In this document: positions 1-7,982 of the stretch, piece by piece | How positions within the stretch are numbered: position 1 is the stretch's first letter | Layout: each line of letters starts with the position of its first letter | NCBI GenBank assembly: GCA_902561155.1 | Contig: CACEOY010000002.1 | Span: 106,559 to 170,558 of the forward strand | Direction: 5' to 3' | Length of the DNA: 64,000 nt | Source of the DNA: an uncultured Pelagibacteraceae bacterium | GTDB taxonomy: Bacteria > Pseudomonadota > Alphaproteobacteria > Pelagibacterales > Pelagibacteraceae | Made by a program: the position numbers and the translations under genes | Notes under the pieces: model-generated | Seen by the model: the letters and a program-made list of their open reading frames with translations, nothing else | The model's database searches: none | What the model was told of the DNA's origin: nothing

Positions 1-147
1 ATTATAGGAAATATGTTATATTTCGAAATGGTCGAGTTTATTAGAAAAAGAAGAAAGATAATTCTTATTGTCCTTATTGTATTATTTATAGAGTTAAGTG
101 GTTATGGTATTTTGGCATCACTATCGAGACTGCTTAGTGCCCTTTAA
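1..147 (+). CDS. C-terminal tail of a possible membrane protein (partial)
   Basis: An open frame runs in from the left edge and stops at TAA 145-147, giving 48 residues. It has a basic patch (RKRRK) followed by a hydrophobic stretch of about 20 residues that looks like a membrane segment. The last 27 bases overlap the 3' end of the convergent racemase gene. Such overlaps are common in this window, so this does not argue against a gene, but the fragment is too short to identify a family. It could also be a chance open frame. Confidence 0.35.
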   Translation: MIGNMLYFEMVEFIRKRRKIILIVLIVLFIELSGYGILASLSRLLSAL

Positions 148-837
148 ATTATATTTTTTCATCGCTGCTTTTGCTAAAATTAAATTAGGATCAAAAAAGG
201 TTTTTGAAGATTTTACTTTTTTAAAAGACTTATAAGCGAATATTGCTACAGGAAGTTCAGTGCAAGCAAGAATAATTTTTTTACATTTCATTTTTAAAAG
301 ATACTTTATAACTGGCTTAATTACTTTTTCTGCCTCTTTCACCTTACCTTTTTTTACGAAGTTAATAGACTTATTTACATTTCTTTTTTGTAAGCTTTGT
401 GTTGGCTCAATTAAATTATATCTTTTTTCAAAAAATTTGTGATAGATTTTAGTACTTAGTGTACTTTCAGTTGCCAGAATTCCAACTTTAGATCCACGAG
501 CGCAATTTTTTTTAGCAAACGCAAATACTTCTTTAGGCATACTTAGTATTGGAATCTTTACGTTTTTTTTTAAATCATCGAACCAATGATGTGCGGTATT
601 ACATGGAATAGTAATGAATTTACAATTATTTTTTTGTAAAAAAACACAACCTTGATATAAACTTCTATAAACCTTCTTATAAACTCTTTTGTCACTCAAT
701 CTTTTAGGTACATCAGACTTATTATATAAAATGAAAATTGGATATTTTTGATCTAGTTTACCTCTATATAATTTTGCCAACTTCGCGGAAAAATCTAAAC
801 CAGCTTGAGTACCCATGCCACCTAAAATCCCTATCAT
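121..837 (-). CDS. Aspartate/glutamate racemase family protein
   Basis: A 238-residue amino-acid racemase of the Asp/Glu racemase superfamily, which interconverts L- and D-amino acids by a two-cysteine, cofactor-free mechanism. The N-terminus MIGILGGMGTQAG is the family glycine-rich signature. Both catalytic cysteines are visible: Cys79 in PCNTAHHW and Cys192 in ACTELP. Length is typical. The motifs are closer to aspartate racemase than to MurI, but the exact substrate cannot be read from sequence. It lies just downstream of ygfZ on the same strand with a 2-base gap, so the two are probably cotranscribed. Confidence 0.85.
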   Translation of the reverse strand: MIGILGGMGTQAGLDFSAKLAKLYRGKLDQKYPIFILYNKSDVPKRLSDKRVYKKVYRSLYQGCVFLQKNNCKFITIPCNTAHHWFDDLKKNVKIPILSMPKEVFAFAKKNCARGSKVGILATESTLSTKIYHKFFEKRYNLIEPTQSLQKRNVNKSINFVKKGKVKEAEKVIKPVIKYLLKMKCKKIILACTELPVAIFAYKSFKKVKSSKTFFDPNLILAKAAMKKYNLKGTKQSR

Positions 838-839
838 AA

Positions 840-1712
840 TTAAATTATTTTTGCTTTTTGTTTACCCACTAAAATTTCTTTATTTTTTAATTCTGATAAA
901 TTTTTATTGAAAATATTAATTAATCCAAAAGGGTAGGGACTGCCAATTAAAAGTTTACCAATTGATTCACCATTTAATATAATCTCGCTTCCAATTTTTA
1001 AATTATCTTCTGATATTAATGGCAACAGTTTCTTTCTTATTTTATTTTTTAATTTCATTCTTGCTGTATTTTCTTGGCCTATGTAACACCCTTTTTTAAA
1101 ATCTATTGCTAAAAAATCCTCAAAATTAGCCTCAAGTCCAAATAAGTTATTTTGTAATTCTCTCAAGTTTTTAATTGGTACCCCAGCCTCATGAGCCACA
1201 CTAAAATAATTGTTATTGTCTTCAATTTTAAGTGCTAATTTTTTTATAGTTAGATATAATTTCTCAAGATTTGATAAAACTCTTGTTCCCAATTTTTTTG
1301 ATCGCGGGTCCTTAAAAACAGCGCTATCTCTATATATAATGGTTTGAGCATTCTTATTCTCTTGTTTTTTTATTTCCTCAAATTTTTCATTTGAAATCAC
1401 ACCCACAACATAATTATTAGAAACACTATTAATTTTAACATCTGAATTAAGTTTATATTTTTCTAGAAAAATTTTTAATTCATCTACATATTCTTCTGGA
1501 CTATCTAAATAATATCCATCATTTGATTTTATTACAAAAAATTCATAAAGATATTTTCCTTGAGGAGTAAAAATTCCTGAAAAGATACTATTTTCTTTAT
1601 TAACATTACTTATATTGTTTGTAATAATATTTTGAAGAAATTCTTTAGCATCTTTTCCGACAATTGAGATAATACCTCTATCTTTTAAAATATTTATTTG
1701 ATCTTTTTTCAT
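840..1712 (-). CDS. ygfZ: YgfZ/GcvT-fold folate-binding protein
   Basis: A 290-residue member of the YgfZ (IBA57-like) family. These tetrahydrofolate-binding proteins help assemble or repair certain Fe-S enzymes. The diagnostic motif KGCYIGQE is present near residue 210, and the cysteine in it is the conserved YgfZ cysteine. The N-terminal part resembles the aminomethyltransferase GcvT fold, but the length and motif separate it from GcvT. It is divergent from pyrC with only 36 bases between starts, so both promoters must sit in that gap, which contains a TATTATAC stretch. Confidence 0.85.
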   Translation of the reverse strand: MKKDQINILKDRGIISIVGKDAKEFLQNIITNNISNVNKENSIFSGIFTPQGKYLYEFFVIKSNDGYYLDSPEEYVDELKIFLEKYKLNSDVKINSVSNNYVVGVISNEKFEEIKKQENKNAQTIIYRDSAVFKDPRSKKLGTRVLSNLEKLYLTIKKLALKIEDNNNYFSVAHEAGVPIKNLRELQNNLFGLEANFEDFLAIDFKKGCYIGQENTARMKLKNKIRKKLLPLISEDNLKIGSEIILNGESIGKLLIGSPYPFGLINIFNKNLSELKNKEILVGKQKAKII

Positions 1713-1748
1713 TTTCCTTATTTTTATTGTATATTATACTTATAACTT

Positions 1749-3062
1749 ATGTCTGATAATAATAGCCTCATCATAAAAAACGGATCTTGTTATATTAATG
1801 GTAAGCTAGAAAACTCTGATATTACAATATCAGATGGGAAAATTAGATCAATCGGCAAAGCAGATCTTAATAATCATAAAGTTTATGATGCGAAAAACAA
1901 AGTTATTTTACCTGGCATTATAGATACTCAAGTTCATTTTAGAGAGCCAGGTTCAACAGATTCTGAAGACTTAGAGAGCGGAAGTAGAGCTGCAGTTCTT
2001 GGAGGTGTGACATCTTTATTTGAAATGCCTAATACTAATCCACCAACAGCTAATCTAGTTGAATTTGAAAAGAAACTTCAAGCAGCTAAAAATAGAATGC
2101 ATAGTAATTATGCATTTTACTTTGGAGCAACTCCTACTAATACTGATCAACTTGCGAAACTTAAAAATGTTGAAGGTTGTTGTGGTGTTAAACTTTTTGC
2201 CGGTTCCTCTACAGGAAATTTATTAGTGGACAAAGAGGCTGATATTGAAAAAGTTATATCAAGTAGCGATAGAGTTGTTTCTATTCATTCTGAAGATGAG
2301 GAGATTATTAATTTACGAAAAAAATTTATAAAAAAAGGGGATGTTCATTCTCACCCTGAATGGAGAAACGTTGAATGTGCAATATCATCAACTCGTAGAA
2401 TGGTAAAAATTGCAGAAAGATTTAATAAAAAAATCCATATATTGCATGTTACCACTAAAGAAGAAGTAGATTTTTTATCAATGCATAAAAAAAATGTTAC
2501 CTTCGAAACTACTCCTCAACATTTAACAATGTATGCTCCAGATTGTTATGAAAAATTAGGTACTTATGCTCAAATGAATCCACCATTACGCGGCAAAGAA
2601 CATTATGATCGGCTTTGGACTGCCATTAAAAATAATATTGTTGATGTATTAGGATCAGATCATGCACCTCATTTAAAGATTAATAAAGATAAAGAATATC
2701 CTAATACTCCATCAGGGATGCCGGGAGTTCAAACTATTTTTCCAGTTATGATTGATCATGTTAATAATGGGAAATTAACTCTTAACCAACTCATAAATTT
2801 GATGTGTGAAAATCCTTGCCGAATATTTGGAATTAAAAATAAAGGTTTTATTAAAGAGGGTTATGATGCTGATTTGACTATAGTCGATATGAATAAAGAG
2901 GTGACAATTAAGAATGAGATGATTGCTAGCAAATGTGGTTGGACACCATTTCATAACTATAAAGTGAAAGGATTTCCAGTAGGAACAATTATTAATGGAA
3001 TTTTAGTAATGGCTGATGGAAAAGTAATAGCAGAGTCCAAGGGAAAACCTTTAAGTTTTTAA
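1749..3062 (+). CDS. pyrC: Dihydroorotase, class I type
   Basis: A 437-residue cyclic amidohydrolase that should close carbamoyl-aspartate to dihydroorotate in pyrimidine synthesis. Visible active-site elements: DTQVHFREPG (residues 59-68), the lysine in KLFAGSSTG that is carbamylated in the family, His in SIHSEDE, His in ILHVTT, and the catalytic Asp in GSDHAPH. The first metal-binding motif reads Gln61-Val-His63 where most amidohydrolases have HxH. I recall the same TQVHFREPG form in other alphaproteobacterial dihydroorotases, so this may be a subfamily trait. It overlaps the convergent prpE by 12 bases. An allantoinase-like role is possible but less likely. Confidence 0.87.
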   Translation: MSDNNSLIIKNGSCYINGKLENSDITISDGKIRSIGKADLNNHKVYDAKNKVILPGIIDTQVHFREPGSTDSEDLESGSRAAVLGGVTSLFEMPNTNPPTANLVEFEKKLQAAKNRMHSNYAFYFGATPTNTDQLAKLKNVEGCCGVKLFAGSSTGNLLVDKEADIEKVISSSDRVVSIHSEDEEIINLRKKFIKKGDVHSHPEWRNVECAISSTRRMVKIAERFNKKIHILHVTTKEEVDFLSMHKKNVTFETTPQHLTMYAPDCYEKLGTYAQMNPPLRGKEHYDRLWTAIKNNIVDVLGSDHAPHLKINKDKEYPNTPSGMPGVQTIFPVMIDHVNNGKLTLNQLINLMCENPCRIFGIKNKGFIKEGYDADLTIVDMNKEVTIKNEMIASKCGWTPFHNYKVKGFPVGTIINGILVMADGKVIAESKGKPLSF

Positions 3063-4949
3063 AATATTATTTTTAATTAAATCCTCTTTAATCTCATCGA
3101 GAATTAATGGATCATCTATTGTAGCTGGCATTTTGTAAGGCTCATTATCTGCAATTTTTCTCACAGTCCCTCTTAATATTTTTCCTGATCTTGTTTTTGG
3201 TAATCTTTTAACAACAATAGCTATTTTAAAAGCTGCAACTGGGCCAACTTTATCTCTCACCATTGAAACACATTCTTTTATTATTTCTTCATTTTTTTGT
3301 TGTACGCCATCCTTAAGAGCTAACAGTCCAATTGGTAACTGTCCTTTAAGTTTATCTGCGATACCTAGCACTGCACATTCAGCAACAGACTTATGTTCAG
3401 CTAGTACTTCTTCAATTGCTCCTGTTGAAAGTCTATGTCCAGCAACATTTATAATATCGTCGGTTCTAGACATTATCCAAACGTATCCATCTTCATCAAT
3501 ATGTCCCGCATCGTATGTTTGATAATAACCTGGGTAATTAGTCATATAATTTTCTTTATATCTTTTGTCTGCTCCCCATAAAGTTGGAAATGTACCTGGA
3601 GGTAAGGGAAGTTTCACAACTATATCTCCCATTTTTCCAGGACCAACTTCTTTTCCCTCAGAATTTAAAACTTTAAGATCGTACCCAGGCACTGGTTTAA
3701 ATGCAGATCCGTATTTAACTGAAAACTTTTCTATACCAGTACAGCTAGATGTAATTGCCCAACTCGTCTCTGTTTGCCACCAATGATCTATAACTGGTGA
3801 ATTAGATAAATTTTCAAACCATTTTATTGTATCGGGGTCAGCTCTCTCACCAGCTAAAAACAATGTATCAAAGTTACTTAAATCATATTTTTTGAAAAAT
3901 TTACCCTCAGGATCTTCTTTTTTAATTGCTCTGATAGCAGTTGGAGCAGTGAATAAAGATTTCACTTTATGTTCAGAAATTACTCTCCAAAAAACTCCTG
4001 CATCAGGAGTTCCAACTGGTTTTCCCTCAAAAAGAATTGTAGTACATCCATAAAATAAAGGTGCGTACACGATATAAGAGTGACCAACTATCCATCCAAT
4101 ATCACTTGCTGACCACCAAACATCATCTTGATTAATGTTGTAAATATTTTTCATAGTCCATTTTAGCGCTACTATGTGTCCACCAATATCTCTCACTATA
4201 CCTTTAGGAAGACCTGTTGTTCCTGATGTATAAAGTATATAAGCGTAATCGTTGGCATTCATTTCAACACAATCTTCATTTTTTGCATCTTTAAGAGAAT
4301 CTTCCCAGCTTATATCTATTTTTGAGTCTAGAACTGCTTTATTTTTATCTCTTTGAAAAATTATACATTTACTAGGCTTGTGTTTTGATAGTTCTAAAGC
4401 TTTATTAAGAAGTGGTTTATATTCAACAACACGTCCAGGCTCATAACCACAAGAGGCAGAAACAATAATTTTTGCTTTAGAATCATCTATTCTACTAGCT
4501 AACTCGTTTGCAGCAAAACCACCAAAGACAACTGAATGAATTGCTCCTATTCTTCCACACGCCAACATTGCGACTACAGCTTCTGGTATCATCGGCATAT
4601 AAATTATTACACGATCACCTTTATTTATTCCTTGATTTTTAAGCGCCCCTGCAAATAAAGATACTTTCTCTTTAAGTTGATTGTAAGTAAAAGTTTTTTT
4701 TGTTCCTGTAATTGGACTATCATAAATAATTGCTAACTTTTCTCCTCTGCCATTATCTATATGAAAATCAATTGCGTTGTAACAAGTGTTTGTTATGCCA
4801 TCTTCATACCATTTATAAAAAGGAGGGTTAGAAGAGTTTAAGATTTTCTTTGGTTTCTTATACCAAAAAATATTTTCAGCTACTTCTTTCCAAAAATTTT
4901 CTTTTTGGCTTATCGAAGAATCGTATATTTCCTTATATTTGCCCTGCAA
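3051..4949 (-). CDS. prpE: Propionyl-CoA synthetase (acetyl-CoA synthetase family)
   Basis: A 632-residue AMP-forming acyl-CoA ligase activating short-chain acids, most likely propionate and possibly acetate. The adenylation P-loop is YTSGTTGLPKG followed by RDIGGH, a form characteristic of PrpE; the C-terminal TRSGKILRG carries the conserved catalytic lysine. The start is TTG, supported by an AGGAG Shine-Dalgarno five bases upstream (complement of 4955-4959). No in-frame ATG lies nearby. It is divergent from proteorhodopsin across a 227-base gap and overlaps pyrC at the 3' end. PrpE and Acs are hard to separate without a tree. Confidence 0.88.
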   Translation of the reverse strand: MQGKYKEIYDSSISQKENFWKEVAENIFWYKKPKKILNSSNPPFYKWYEDGITNTCYNAIDFHIDNGRGEKLAIIYDSPITGTKKTFTYNQLKEKVSLFAGALKNQGINKGDRVIIYMPMIPEAVVAMLACGRIGAIHSVVFGGFAANELASRIDDSKAKIIVSASCGYEPGRVVEYKPLLNKALELSKHKPSKCIIFQRDKNKAVLDSKIDISWEDSLKDAKNEDCVEMNANDYAYILYTSGTTGLPKGIVRDIGGHIVALKWTMKNIYNINQDDVWWSASDIGWIVGHSYIVYAPLFYGCTTILFEGKPVGTPDAGVFWRVISEHKVKSLFTAPTAIRAIKKEDPEGKFFKKYDLSNFDTLFLAGERADPDTIKWFENLSNSPVIDHWWQTETSWAITSSCTGIEKFSVKYGSAFKPVPGYDLKVLNSEGKEVGPGKMGDIVVKLPLPPGTFPTLWGADKRYKENYMTNYPGYYQTYDAGHIDEDGYVWIMSRTDDIINVAGHRLSTGAIEEVLAEHKSVAECAVLGIADKLKGQLPIGLLALKDGVQQKNEEIIKECVSMVRDKVGPVAAFKIAIVVKRLPKTRSGKILRGTVRKIADNEPYKMPATIDDPLILDEIKEDLIKNNILKT

Positions 4950-5001
4950 ATCAGCTCCTATGAATTTATGTGTTTAACCCATACTAAACAGAAATATCCC
5001 C

Positions 5002-5042
5002 AAAAAAAACCCAAAAATCCAATAAATACGGGGTTTTTTTTT
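5002..5042. other. Terminator-like A-tract/T-tract hairpin
   Basis: AAAAAAAACCC (5002-5012) can pair with GGG plus eight T from about 5031 onward across a loop of about 17 bases, and the 3' side ends in a T-run. It resembles an intrinsic terminator but lies between two divergent start codons, where no upstream gene needs terminating. It could be a leader attenuator for proteorhodopsin, a small-RNA terminator, or chance base composition. Confidence 0.3.
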
Positions 5043-5101
5043 CAAAAAAAGACTTCACTGTAACACTTATTTTTATTATGGTTCCGTCCAACTATTCTAC
5101 T

Positions 5102-5119
5102 AATGACTATTTAGTCATT
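5102..5119. promoter_or_regulatory. Dyad upstream of proteorhodopsin (candidate operator)
   Basis: A perfect 8-base inverted repeat, AATGACTA and TAGTCATT, flanks a TT centre about 58 bases before the proteorhodopsin start. The size and symmetry suit a dimeric regulator, but no specific factor can be named. In AT-rich DNA some palindromes arise by chance; this one contains G and C in each arm, which makes it less trivial. Confidence 0.35.
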
Positions 5120-5176
5120 TAATAGAAAGTTTATTAATAAACTAAAAATAGAAAACTAACTAACGAGGGGGTTTTC

Positions 5177-5947
5177 ATGAGAAAATTAAGTCTAATTGCT
5201 TTAGCGGCGGTTGCCTTTTTAGGTATTACTGGCTCAGCTAACGCAGCGACGCCTATGCTTGAGACAGGAGATTTCGTAGGAATATCTTTCTGGCTTGTAT
5301 CAATGGGTATGATCGCAACTACAGTATTCTTTTTCGCAGAAAGAGGTACGGTAGCAGCATCTTGGAGAACATCAATTTCAGTAGCTGGACTAGTTACTGG
5401 TGTTGCGTTTATCCATTATATGTATATGCGAGACGTTTGGGTGACAACTGGTGATACACCAACAGTATACAGATATATTGACTGGTTAATTACTGTGCCA
5501 CTTCAAATGGTAGAATTCTATCTAATCTTGGCAGCTGTAAGAAAGGTGCCAACTTCTATATTCTGGAAACTATTAATTGGTTCTTTAGTAATGTTAATTG
5601 GTGGATACTTAGGTGAAGCTGGTTACATTCAACCATTTGTAGGTTTCGTAATTGGAATGGCTGGATGGATCTACATCTTGTTTGAAATATTCTCAGGTGA
5701 AGCTGGAACTGCAGCTGCAAAGTCAGGTAACAAGGCTATGTCAACTGCGTTTAGCGCAATGAGAATTATCGTAACAATTGGTTGGGCTATATATCCATTG
5801 GGATATGTATTCGGTTATTTAACTGGTGGTGTTGATGCTAATGCATTAAACATTATTTACAACCTGGCTGACTTTATCAATAAGATCGCTTTTGGTCTTG
5901 TGATTTGGGCAGCAGCGATGCAAAATACAAGATTAGCATCTAGATAA
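5177..5947 (+). CDS. Proteorhodopsin, blue-absorbing type light-driven proton pump
   Basis: A 256-residue seven-helix rhodopsin that uses retinal to pump protons out across the inner membrane in light. A signal peptide (residues 1-23, ending SANA) precedes the helices. Key residues map with an offset of 5 from the reference green proteorhodopsin: His80 (H75), Arg99, Asp102 (proton acceptor D97), Glu113 (proton donor E108), and Lys236 (retinal Schiff base K231) in LADFINK. Gln110 is at the spectral-tuning position 105, and Gln there means blue absorption. The strong GAGGGGG ribosome site, the terminator behind it, and use of TTC in 9 of 17 Phe codons suggest high expression. Identification is secure. 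Confidence 0.97.
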   Translation: MRKLSLIALAAVAFLGITGSANAATPMLETGDFVGISFWLVSMGMIATTVFFFAERGTVAASWRTSISVAGLVTGVAFIHYMYMRDVWVTTGDTPTVYRYIDWLITVPLQMVEFYLILAAVRKVPTSIFWKLLIGSLVMLIGGYLGEAGYIQPFVGFVIGMAGWIYILFEIFSGEAGTAAAKSGNKAMSTAFSAMRIIVTIGWAIYPLGYVFGYLTGGVDANALNIIYNLADFINKIAFGLVIWAAAMQNTRLASR

Positions 5948-5963
5948 TTAGATCGTAAACTTT

Positions 5964-6003
5964 AAAAGGGCGGGTACGTTTTACGTACTTGCCCTTTTTT
6001 TTT
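5964..6003 (+). terminator. Intrinsic terminator after proteorhodopsin
   Basis: A 14-base stem pairs 5965-5978 with 5984-5997, including two G-U pairs, around a five-base loop, and is followed by an uninterrupted T-run to 6003. This is the only classic rho-independent terminator I see in the window. It begins 17 bases after the proteorhodopsin stop and ends 19 bases before the ferredoxin start, so it should largely insulate proteorhodopsin mRNA from the genes behind it. Confidence 0.9.
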
Positions 6004-6022
6004 AGATACTTATATTAAATTA

Positions 6023-6343
6023 ATGCCAAAAATTACATACATTGAGCAAAACGGTAACTCAAAGACAATTGAAGTTGATAACGGTCTGACCGTAATGGAA
6101 GGAGCGGTTCAAAACAATATAACAGGTATCGACGCAGATTGTGGAGGAGCTATGGCCTGTGCGACTTGCCACGTTTATGTCGAAGATTCATGCTTAAATA
6201 AACTTCCAAAAGCTGAGGAAGCTGAACAAGATATGATTGATATGGCTTATAAACCAAATAAGAATAGTAGGTTAAGTTGTCAGATAGTAGTTTCAGATGA
6301 GATTGATGGTCTGACAGTAACAACACCAGAAAAACAAACTTAA
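6023..6343 (+). CDS. [2Fe-2S] ferredoxin, adrenodoxin type
   Basis: A 106-residue small electron carrier. Four cluster ligands are visible: Cys40, Cys46 and Cys49 in DCGGAMACATC, and Cys86 in SRLSCQIV, the C-x5-C-x2-C-x36-C pattern of vertebrate/ISC-type ferredoxins. It overlaps the reductase start by one base (TAATG), so the pair is translationally coupled and the reductase is its likely partner. An AT-rich TATATT-like box lies 6-13 bases upstream of the ATG; if used as a promoter, the mRNA would be nearly leaderless. Confidence 0.92.
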   Translation: MPKITYIEQNGNSKTIEVDNGLTVMEGAVQNNITGIDADCGGAMACATCHVYVEDSCLNKLPKAEEAEQDMIDMAYKPNKNSRLSCQIVVSDEIDGLTVTTPEKQT

Positions 6344-7359
6344 TGATTAAAACAGACGTTGTTATAATAGGAGCTGGGCCCATAGGACTTTTTGCAGTTC
6401 ATCAACTTGGTATAAAAGGATTAAAATCAGAAGTAATTGATAATCTTGATAAAGCCGGCGGTCAATGCATAGAACTTTATCCTGATAAACCAATTTACGA
6501 TATTCCAGCAGTTCCTGAATGCAGTGGCATGTCTTTAATAGATAATTTATTAGAACAAATAAAACCTTTTGGTTCAAAAATTCATTTAAATGAAAGAGTT
6601 CAGGAAATAAAAGAAGAAAAAGGTTTATGGACTTTAAAAACTAGTAACAAAAAAACCTTCACTACACCAAACATAATTATAGCTGGCGGTGTAGGATCAT
6701 TTGAGCCAAGAAAACTTCCTTTAAAAGAGCTTACGAAATTTGAAAATAAATCAGTTTTTTACTCAGTAACTAACAAAAATTTATTTAAAAATAAAAAAAT
6801 CTCTATATTTGGAGGTGGAGACTCCGCATTAGATTGGGCTTTAGAATTCGCAAAATATTCAAAAGTTACACTTATTCATAGAAGGAATGAATTTCGAGGC
6901 GCACCTCATACCTTAAAAGAACTAAATAAATTAAAAAAAGAGGGAAAAATAATAATAAAAACACCATTTCAAATAGATTCTATTAATGAAGGAAAAGAAA
7001 TAAAATTTATTAAAATAAAAAATGACGATGAAAAAACAGAGAAAATTGAAACAGATATTGTTTTAGGTTTTTTTGGTTTGATCATGCAACTTGGACCAAT
7101 TGCAGAATGGGGATTAAATATGGATAAAAAAACAATTAAGGTAAACACTCAAAACTTTCAAACAAACAAGCCCGGTATATTTGCTATAGGGGATATTTGT
7201 AGTTATCCAGGAAAACTTAAATTAATTCTTTCAGGTTTTCATGAGGCAGCTTTAGCATCAGTTGAATGCTTTAAAAGAGCAAGGCCGAACGAAACTTATA
7301 GATTTCAATTCACCACATCATCTAAAGAAATTCAAGATAGACTTGGCATAAAAAAATGA
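6343..7359 (+). CDS. Ferredoxin-NADP+ reductase, thioredoxin-reductase-like type
   Basis: A 338-residue FAD enzyme moving electrons between NADPH and ferredoxin. The N-terminal FAD-binding GAGPIGL, then GGQCIELYP, the NAD(P)-binding GGGDSALDW and the HRR of LIHRRNEFR, and the C-terminal FAD motif GIFAIGDIC are seen in that order. There is no redox CxxC, so it is not a true thioredoxin reductase but the YumC-like ferredoxin reductase class. Its position directly behind the ferredoxin supports this. It overlaps the next gene by four bases (ATGA). Confidence 0.88.
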   Translation: MIKTDVVIIGAGPIGLFAVHQLGIKGLKSEVIDNLDKAGGQCIELYPDKPIYDIPAVPECSGMSLIDNLLEQIKPFGSKIHLNERVQEIKEEKGLWTLKTSNKKTFTTPNIIIAGGVGSFEPRKLPLKELTKFENKSVFYSVTNKNLFKNKKISIFGGGDSALDWALEFAKYSKVTLIHRRNEFRGAPHTLKELNKLKKEGKIIIKTPFQIDSINEGKEIKFIKIKNDDEKTEKIETDIVLGFFGLIMQLGPIAEWGLNMDKKTIKVNTQNFQTNKPGIFAIGDICSYPGKLKLILSGFHEAALASVECFKRARPNETYRFQFTTSSKEIQDRLGIKK

Positions 7360-7982
7360 TTGAAGTTTTAACTTCAAACACTCCTAATGGTAAAAAGATA
7401 ACCATAATGCTTGAAGAGATTGATTATGAATATAAAGTTACTAAAATAAATATTAATAAAGATGAACAGTTTAAACCAGAATTTCAAAAAATAAGTCCCT
7501 TTCGAAAAATTCCAGTAATAATTGATCATGATAAAAATATAAGTTTATTTGAGACAGGAGCTATATTAATTTATTTGGCAGAAAAAAGTGGAAAATTTTA
7601 TGATCGAAATAAAAGAACAGTAATAAATCAATGGCTCATGGGGCAGATGGCTTACGTTGGACCTATGCTAGGTCAGCACCATCAATTTCATCATTACAAT
7701 CCAGGAAAGAGTAAATTTGGAGAAGAAAGATATTTTAAAATTTGTGAAAGAATCTACTTGGAACTGGACATGAGACTTAAAAATTCAAAATTTTTAGCTT
7801 ATGACAAATATACAATTGCTGACATCGCTACTTTTCCCTGGATAGCTAGGCACGAATGGCATGATATTGGACTTAAAAAATTTAAAAACTTATCCAGATG
7901 GTACTCTGAAATTTCAGCCCGTGACAAAGTAAAAAAAGGTTATGATCTACTTAAAAAAGGCGAGGAAATCCCAAAAATTTAA
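7356..7982 (+). CDS. Glutathione S-transferase-like protein (Ure2/YfcG type)
   Basis: A 208-residue protein with an N-terminal thioredoxin-fold GST domain starting TSNTPNGKKITIMLEE, the cis-proline region KIPVI, the ETGAILIYLA helix, and an all-helical C-terminal domain. The TPNGKK pattern is typical of YfcG/Ure2-like disulfide-bond oxidoreductases, which act on glutathione disulfides. It is the last gene of the ferredoxin-reductase run, starting within the previous stop codon. It ends by sharing a TTAA with the stop of convergent dksA. Confidence 0.85.
   Translation: MIEVLTSNTPNGKKITIMLEEIDYEYKVTKININKDEQFKPEFQKISPFRKIPVIIDHDKNISLFETGAILIYLAEKSGKFYDRNKRTVINQWLMGQMAYVGPMLGQHHQFHHYNPGKSKFGEERYFKICERIYLELDMRLKNSKFLAYDKYTIADIATFPWIARHEWHDIGLKKFKNLSRWYSEISARDKVKKGYDLLKKGEEIPKI

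Larger units (their letters stand above)
4950..5176. other. Intergenic region between prpE and proteorhodopsin
   Basis: This is the longest gene-free stretch in the window (227 bases) and separates two divergent genes, so it should hold both promoters. It contains a terminator-like A/T hairpin at 5002-5042, a dyad at 5102-5119, a TTTATTAATAAA palindrome at 5130-5141, and a GAGGGGG ribosome-binding site at 5165-5171, five bases before the proteorhodopsin ATG. A TATTAT at 5074-5079 could be a -10 element, but the only -35-like candidate, TTCACT at 5054-5059, is at poor spacing (14), so no promoter is called. Confidence 0.6.

Noticed and set aside
6343..7359. Thioredoxin reductase
   Set aside because: The fold is shared, but no CxxC redox pair is present, and the gene is coupled to a ferredoxin.
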